From: Gaertneriomyces semiglobifer
Taxonomy: Eukaryota > Chytridiomycota > Chytridiomycetes > Spizellomycetales > Spizellomycetaceae
Direction of reading: 5' to 3'
NCBI GenBank assembly: GCA_025558075.1
Contig: JAHLKF010000002.1
Location: forward strand, 310,001-374,000
Length of the DNA stretch: 64,000 nucleotides
The notes below the pieces were generated by a model. It was not told where the DNA came from, searched no databases, and saw nothing but the letters and a program-made list of their open reading frames with translations. Shown here piece by piece: positions 58,304-64,000 of the stretch. A program made the translations under genes and the position numbers. Numbering within the stretch: the stretch's first letter is position 1; each line of letters opens with the position of its first letter.

Positions 58304-58846
58304 ATGACTATTGAAACCGCCGAGGCAACGACTGCTTCCACAATTCCCACCAAGCGCACCGAGCCTGCTGCTGAATTAGACGTTGCTACAAAGAAGATGA
58401 AGACCGTCACCGCTTTTCCATCCTTGCTGGTCAAGCGCCTTACTCCTAATGCTCGCCTTCCAACAAAGGGCAGTGCTCTCGCCGCAGGGTATGACCTTTA
58501 TTCCAGTGAAGCCAAAACCATCCCTCCGCGTTCACGGGCTGTTGTCAAGACCGGATTGTCCATTGCTGTTCCCGAAGGCACTTATGGTCGCGTCGCTCCT
58601 CGCAGTGGCTTGGCAGTAAAGAACTTTGTTGATGTTGGTGCTGGAGTGGTTGATGCCGACTACCGTGGGGAACTTGGTGTGGTCCTGTTCAACTTCAACG
58701 ATGCAGAGTTTGTCATCACTGAAGGTGACCGTATAGCACAGTTGATCATTGAGCAGATTGCTACGCCTGAGGTCGTTGAAGTGGACTCATTGGATGAAAC
58801 AGTGCGTGGCGCTGGAGGTTTCGGCTCAACCGGTGTTTCTCTGTGA
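58304..58846 (+). CDS. DUT1: dUTP diphosphatase (dUTPase)
   Basis: Single-exon gene of about 180 codons. After a low-complexity lead of about 40 residues ([20 protein letters not shown]) all five trimeric dUTPase motifs appear in order: [54 protein letters not shown] and the C-terminal P-loop-like [10 protein letters not shown]. The enzyme turns dUTP into dUMP and pyrophosphate, keeping uracil out of DNA and feeding dTMP synthesis. The start is the first ATG of the frame. Motif 1 to motif 5 spacing is normal, so the protein should be active as a trimer. Confidence 0.96.
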   Translation: MTIETAEATTASTIPTKRTEPAAELDVATKKMKTVTAFPSLLVKRLTPNARLPTKGSALAAGYDLYSSEAKTIPPRSRAVVKTGLSIAVPEGTYGRVAPRSGLAVKNFVDVGAGVVDADYRGELGVVLFNFNDAEFVITEGDRIAQLIIEQIATPEVVEVDSLDETVRGAGGFGSTGVSL

Positions 58847-59162
58847 TGCATGAGCGATGACATCCATGAACATTTCGATGTTTTGTAAATACTGTCCTGT
58901 AGATCTATAACACCTGCGTCTTCTGTATTTCTCGAAAGACTCTTGCTCAGCCTTTGAATAAAAGCTATTCTGTTCCTTCGTATCTTTTGATCAGCTTTCA
59001 GAACCGATTCCACTTCTTCCATTTATTGTTACTTCCAGTATGGTTCAGTGGATTATTTCGTTGTTCACTGATGAAATTTTTCATGCATAGTTGAAATAAA
59101 TTATTAAGTCGCCATGCCAGAAACTTATACGTTTATATTAATATTTTTCATCAGTTAAATAT

Positions 59163-60317
59163 ATGAAATTTTCAATGACGCGGTGAAATATACGTGGCAT
59201 GGCAACTGGATCGCGCAACTGCCATCAACGAATGGAAGCCCAACAGATCAACCCTGCGCCCACCGACGGACGGATTCGACGAGCTCCTCCTTAACGGCAC
59301 AGGACTTCCAAGGTGTCTTCGTTATCTCGCTCTACATCAGCTGTTGGCCGGACTCTCTCTGTCCAGCGTCACCTCATCTCTCCTCGTAACTTTTACCACA
59401 CGACGGTAACAAGATCCGCAATGGCCTACAAACCCCGTGTTGTCGGCGCTCCTAACACCTTGGAGCACCGGGTCTACATTGAAGACAAGGATGGTAAGGT
59501 TGTCTCTCCTTTCCACGACATCCCTCTTCACGCGAACGCGGAAAAGACTGTGTTCAACATGGTCGTGGAGATTCCTCGTTGGACAAACGCCAAACTCGAA
59601 ATTTCAAAGGACGAGGACTTCAACCCAATCAAGCAGGACGTGAAGAAGGGCAAGCTGCGTTACGTCCGTAACTGCTTCCCCCACCACGGTTACATTTGGA
59701 ACTACGGTGCATTCCCACAGACCTGGGAAGACCCGAACGCCATCCACCCCGACACCAAGGCAAAGGGGGACAACGACCCGCTCGACGTGTGCGAGATCGG
59801 TGAAAACGTTGGCTACACCGGCCAGGTCAAGCAGGTCAAGGTCTTGGGTACCATGGCTTTGCTCGACGAAGGAGAGACTGACTGGAAGGTCATTGTTATC
59901 GACGTCAACGACCCGCTTGCCTCCAAGCTGAACGACATTGAAGATGTTGAGAAGCACATGCCCGGCCTCCTTCGCGCTACGAATGAATGGTTCCGTGTCT
60001 ACAAGATTCCTGACGGAAAGCCCGAGAACAACTTTGCTTTCAGCGGTGAGGCGAAGAACAAGAGCTACACTCTGGATGTCATCACCGAGTGCCACGAGGC
60101 ATGGCACAGGCTGATCACCAAGGCCATTCCCAACAAGGGCGAAGGATACGACCTTACTACCGTGAACACCAACGTTGCGGACAGTCCGTACAAGGTGGAC
60201 ACCAATGCTGCCGAGTACAAAAACATTCCTGCCGCTGCTCCTCAAGAGCCCGCAGAGATTGAGCCGTCTGGTAAGTTTTCTTTTGAGCGTATCTTTGGCC
60301 TGATGGGCTACGGCTAA
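59163..60317 (+). CDS. PPA: Inorganic pyrophosphatase, with a spliced presequence
   Basis: The core from ATG 59420 ([20 protein letters not shown]) is a family I soluble pyrophosphatase. YRWTNAK-type [43 protein letters not shown] (metal-binding Asp) and [20 protein letters not shown] are present. It splits pyrophosphate to drive biosynthesis. The frame stays open upstream to a TAA at 59292 and reads [20 protein letters not shown] and [10 protein letters not shown], a typical mitochondrial leader, but has no ATG of its own. A tiny exon (ATG at 59163 or 59175, donor at 59183) spliced to the acceptor at 59302 supplies it with a complete Arg codon. The core gene is certain; the leader exon is inferred. 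Confidence 0.9.
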
Positions 60318-62249
60318 AGTTGCGTCATTACTGTAGTGGACAAGTGGTTCTTCCTCTCTGGCAGCTCCAACTTGTAGATTATATCAAGTCCTATCATATC
60401 CCTGAGACTCCTGCTGCTGATGTGGCTATTGTTCATACTCAATAAAGACCGATTCTGCTGATTGCTGATATGGTTGTGGAAGCATACACATTTACCCTCC
60501 CTCGGTGGCATGGGTGATCCGGTTCACCACACTGTAGTCCATCAGAGGCGTACAATTATGACGCAAAAGCAAGGCACTGGTCCTGTTGAGACGTTGATTT
60601 TAGTACAGGTGCATTTTCACATTTAGCACGGACCTAGCTTTCAAAAATTACGCCAGCAAGCCTGGTGGCCCGGTACCGTACACTCTTCTCCGAAATCATC
60701 ATCCGATAAGAGTCTCGACACGAGGTTTGTCCGTTGTCGCATCGTCGCAGTCATAACCGTTCAGCGACAGGATCACTGCAAGATCACGTGTCGCAGCATA
60801 CTCGTCACCGACATGGATGGGCCATAATAACACAAGGCGTCAGTAGCTGTCTTTGTGGGTGAACTGTTCCTATCGGAGGAGTTTCCCATTTCCAAACAAG
60901 TCTTCCTTCCCTCAAAGCACCTGGAAGGGACTATCCACAACCTTGAGAAAGCGAAAATCGCCATCTCCATGTAACATTGATCCTGACATGCCGTCCACCG
61001 TACCATTATCAACAAGCATCCTCGGCACCCAAGACTCATCGTCATTGCTGCGCGGTAATCAATCTCCCATATAAGCATATAAGTTTCAATAATATTCCGA
61101 CGATCGCCAACTTGGACGAACGGTGAGCAAACAGCTCGTCCATTCGTTGGGTCCAGTTTCCTCAATTTCCCTTTAAGTCACCCACGTGCCAGATTCACCC
61201 CAATGTGGAACGCATATTCACTCAATAGCGGTAATCTAAATGCCGTTGGAACCTCTGTAATGAGACACTTAAGTCATTGAAGGCTACTGTCCGAGACTTT
61301 CTCAGTTGTAAACAAATCATCCATGCCATACCGAATGTGGTGATTCTTCTTCTCATGCTGTGAACAGCAAACACTCGTTCTCACCCAGTTACTTGCTCAT
61401 ACAGCTCTTGAAGCCGGTTACACGGCTCATCTGAGTTTATCGACTTGTTCAACAATACGGCTCTGATGCCTTCTCCTACAATGATGTGCCCTCGTTAGGC
61501 GCGCACATTGCTGAAGCAGAACATGCCCCCGCGACGCCGTAATCCCGGCAAACAGCATAATAATGAGCAGCTCTACATCCCCGTCGTCAACAACCACACA
61601 GAAATTGTTTTCAGTTTATTTACCTTCAAGCGGGTGCGTCATGCATGCTCATGTTCTTCGACCCCATCTACTCTTCTCCTCTTTCCCGCTCTAATAAACT
61701 TCAAAGTTGAGGCCCCAGGACCATGCCTCGCGTCCCGAGTATCGACACCAAGGGACGGAATTCCAAGTTGAAGCATGTCCTGTCGCTCCATTCAAGGACA
61801 TGCGGTTTTTTTGTCGAAATCAGCATTGATGCCCCTTATCTGGCTCGACAAAACTCTCAACCTGACTGCAGTCTCCGCACTAACCCTCTGGCCTCTTCAA
61901 CAACGAGCGACATGTCTATCCTTTCTGTACCCCATAGTAGAATTAACATGCGTCCTTTTTGAATATGCATAGCGTGAACGATACTTTCTCACCCGTACCT
62001 CGTCGTTCCCACTCATAATCAAGTCCCATCCATCGCGTATCTTGGTAGTGCGCAAATGACACGCCACAGCGGCGGACAAAGGCCTTGAACGCCGCATGGT
62101 GGGTGTTACACACGTCGGCTTCATCATCTAGATGTTAGCTGGTGCGTTGGATGCGCCGATCCCTTTTGGCGGTGGTAGCTGCATTTGTTAACAGCTTGGC
62201 TGGTACATACGCTTTTCGGACGAAGGATGTCTTCAAGCGTTTTGATGGC
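60318..62249. other. Gene-poor stretch
   Basis: About 1.9 kb after the pyrophosphatase gene. The longest frame (60773-61165, minus, 130 codons) shows no family features. I see no RNA gene or element here. Confidence 0.45.
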
Positions 62250-63130
62250 TGTCCGGCATCCTCCTCGATGTACGTTCACCATGAATCCACTTGTCCCCAT
62301 GCTTATCGTTCTCGTCCGCTTCAGTATATGTCCACTCATATCTGCATCGCCTCCATGTGTATCCTCCTCATGTGCATCCTCCTCCTCAATGTTCGTTGAC
62401 CACGACTCCACTGGCCCCCATGCTCATTGTTCTCTTCAGCATATCTTCTTTTATTGGCCCGCTTCAGTATGTACCATCCTCCTCAATGTACGTCCGCTAA
62501 TTGTGTTTATCCTCTTCAATGCACGTCCGCTGAGTATGTTTATCTTCCTCCTGCTATCATTATCCTCAATGTAGGTCCGCCATGTTTATCCTCTTCATGC
62601 TATCGTCCTCCTCAGTGTATGTCCGCTGCTATGGATAGGTCCAGGCCGTGTCGGTAAGTTGGCTGGAGGCGTTCCTGTTCAGCGTTGGGAACTCCGTAGA
62701 AGTAAGCGTTAGAGAAATTCGGCGGCGATGCCGCTGTTTCCGCTGTTGTGCATGTGCCGTCGAACTTCTCGAGGTTGTAGGCAATTTCGACGAGCGCGGC
62801 ATGTTGCGAGACGATAGGGTAAGTGGGTGGCCGGGTGCCGAGGCTGAATGCACCACAGACGGTGACGGAGATCTGTGGGTGGGAACTGCTGGGCGAACGT
62901 CTGTTGGGCGACAGGTTGTGTCAGGGTTTGGATCTGCGTGGCGAGTTGTTCGATGCGCTGATCAACGGTGGCCGTCTGGGGTTCCGTTGGGCCGTCGTGG
63001 TTGTCTGGGTGGTCCGGGTGTCTGGTGAGGTGGTCTCTTCAATGTATGTCCACTAATGGGTATGTCCTCTTCATGCTATGGTCCTCCTCAATATCAATTC
63101 CGGGGTGTGTATTCGTTCTCTTCATCCTGT
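62250..63130. repeat. Degenerate CT-rich tandem repeat
   Basis: At least seven imperfect copies of a CTCCTCAATGTACGTCCGCT-like unit occur near 62260, 62378, 62477, 62509, 62562, 62606 and 63035, with spacers containing further TCCTC and ATGTTTATCCTC pieces. Spacing is irregular (about 30-110 nt, then a gap of 400 nt). Several open frames run through because the strand is poor in stops, but I do not take them as genes. Confidence 0.6.
62640..63034 (-). other. Possible relic coding segment inside the repeat
   Basis: Between repeat copies the minus strand reads DQRIEQLATQIQTLTQPVAQ, and in another frame ALVEIAYNLEKFDGTC and FYGVPNAEQERLQ. A coiled segment followed by a KFDGT-like piece recalls the capsid region of retrotransposon gag proteins. 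The frame changes and no protease, reverse transcriptase or terminal repeats were found, so this is at most a decayed fragment. Confidence 0.2.
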
Positions 63131-63189
63131 CGTCCTACTTAAGACCAATGAATGTCTATCGCTACCGCTACGGAGTTATCAGCGTCGGG

Positions 63190-63320
63190 TGCTGTTGAAG
63201 AGGAGGGGTTTGTTGAGGAGTCGAAATGCATTGAAGATTGTTGTTGTTTGTTGAGGAGGTCGACATGTATCAAATACTGTTGTTGTTGATTGTTGTCCGT
63301 TGAGGAGGGCCCTGGATTGA
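63190..63320. repeat. GTTGAGGAGG repeat in opposite sense
   Basis: Four copies of GTTGAGGAG(G/T), or GTTGAAGAGG, at about 63196-63312 are separated by TTGTTGTT-rich spacers. The unit is the reverse complement of the CCTCCTCAA core found to the left, so the two blocks are in inverted orientation. Confidence 0.5.
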
Positions 63321-64000
63321 AGACTTAGAGTTGGGCCAGTCAAGATTGCGCAATGCTCAAGATCAAAAACTCGCCAACAAATAAAAACAAAGGCAGGTTC
63401 CCCGGCCGCCGTTGTCCATCATTGGTGTCATTGATGGCTACCGAGTATAACGGTCACTGTGCTGGGATTCGCACCCTCCCCGCCGTTTAGAACGAGTAAG
63501 CATGCGATCGCCCTTGCCTCTCTTCGGAATAAGTCAGTCAAGGTTGCACGTTGGTCAACATAACACTCACCAACAAAACAAAACAAACTTAAAAATAAGC
63601 CCCCCGCCCGTTGCTGTCACATTCGCTTATCCGTCATTCAATGTACCATTTCCTTCCAACAACATCAATCGGGTCTCATCCGACTGGACACCGTCCAAGT
63701 GAAACGCGATCCCCTAACCGCACTCCGGCATCCCAAATCTTCAAAACGACGAGCAGCATCCATGCAGCCGACGGGAACATTTGCCTTCGCTCATCGAGAG
63801 TGAAGCTCGGTTGAAATGCAATTCTCCAATTGAGCAACATGCCCAGCTAAACCGCGTTTGGTTTAGGTTTAAATCACTGTCAAAGTCTTCCGTGTCGTCA
63901 AACCGTGGTCCTGTAACCCGTCCTCACGTGTGTAGTGCCGACAGCAACCAATGGCATTCACCGCTGAAAGCGCGTTAAGCCCAGGTGGTACCGATCAGCC
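63321..64000. other. No gene recognised (right edge)
   Basis: Short frames only. A motif near 63460-63475 (GGGTGCGAATCCC on the minus strand) recalls a tRNA T-arm but no cloverleaf can be folded around it. Confidence 0.4.

Noticed and set aside
59604..60245. A 213-codon open frame on the minus strand
   Set aside because: Antisense shadow of the pyrophosphatase gene; no family features.
60773..61165. A 130-codon minus-strand frame in the gene-poor end
   Set aside because: Composition looks random, with no domain, no signal peptide and no neighbour exons.
62142..62657. Overlapping plus-strand frames of 69-129 codons
   Set aside because: They run through the CT-rich repeat, which has few stop codons in any frame; repeated translation pieces only reflect the DNA repeat.
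63440..63530. tRNA-like T-arm (GGGTGCGAATCCC, minus strand)
   Set aside because: No matching acceptor, D and anticodon stems could be paired; the loop also departs from TTCRANNY.
1..64000. CRISPR array, operon, prophage or biosynthetic cluster
   Set aside because: Spliced genes on both strands with unrelated functions; no regularly spaced repeats with unique spacers, no phage genes and no polyketide or peptide synthetase modules.

Overview
The window reads as nuclear DNA of a flagellated (zoosporic) early-diverging fungus, most likely a chytrid. Genes are dense, on both strands, and cut by many short GT-AG introns (mostly about 45-120 nt, often with CTAAC/CTGAC-like branch sites). Fungus-typical genes (END3, ISN1, NCA2, ERG24, UreG) sit beside genes that only a cell with a motile cilium keeps: IFT88, the kinesin-2 subunit KAP3 and a small RIIa-domain protein. 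No RNA gene, CRISPR array, prokaryotic operon or intact transposon was recognised. The species itself cannot be named from the sequence.

Layout. 1.5-3.0 kb: secreted M28 aminopeptidase (-). 4.2-6.5 kb: TFIIH subunit TFB5 then a KICS2/C12orf66-like gene, both (+). 6.8-10.1 kb: N-terminally short END3-like gene (-) divergent from aminopeptidase P (+). 10.3-11.4 kb: APH-1, a gamma-secretase subunit (-). 13.0-15.1 kb: membrane-anchored GH79 glycosidase (+). 15.3-17.1 kb: GLTSCR1-domain SWI/SNF protein (-). 17.9-18.6 kb: CCDC124 (+). 18.8-22.8 kb: pyruvate carboxylase (-). 24.0-26.0 kb: unknown low-complexity nuclear-type protein (-). 27.5-30.7 kb: KAP3 (+). 30.8-31.7 kb: proteasome beta1 (+). 31.9-33.3 kb: TBC1D7-like (-). 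33.6-34.4 kb: REV1-type BRCT-only protein (+). 34.5-36.0 kb: ISN1 (-). 36.9-37.8 kb: UreG (+). 38.2-38.4 kb: COX14-like (-). 38.6-40.4 kb: HAT1 (+). 40.5-40.9 kb: RIIa protein (-). 41.1-42.2 kb: RRP7 (+). 42.4-44.0 kb: C-14 sterol reductase (-). 44.3-44.7 kb: small mitochondrial-like protein (+). 45.9-48.4 kb: GRAM/VASt sterol transporter (+). 48.6-50.4 kb: coronin (-). 50.9-52.2 kb: SGT2/SGTA (+). 52.3-55.3 kb: IFT88 (-). 55.7-58.1 kb: NCA2 (-). 58.3-58.8 kb: dUTPase (+). 59.2-60.3 kb: inorganic pyrophosphatase (+). 60.3-64.0 kb: gene-poor, with a degenerate CT-rich repeat.

Most genes are unrelated housekeeping functions, but several form themes. KICS2 and TBC1D7 are, in animals, subunits of the two complexes (KICSTOR and TSC) that restrain TORC1 when nutrients are low; both lie here 25 kb apart. 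APH-1 and the GLTSCR1 protein are further components better known from animals. KAP3, IFT88 and the RIIa protein belong to cilium assembly or structure. Together they make the window a record of an opisthokont-type gene set that yeasts and other well-known fungi have lost.

Gene models were spliced by eye from reading frames, splice signals and remembered family features. Exon edges may be off by a few bases, and no database search was done.
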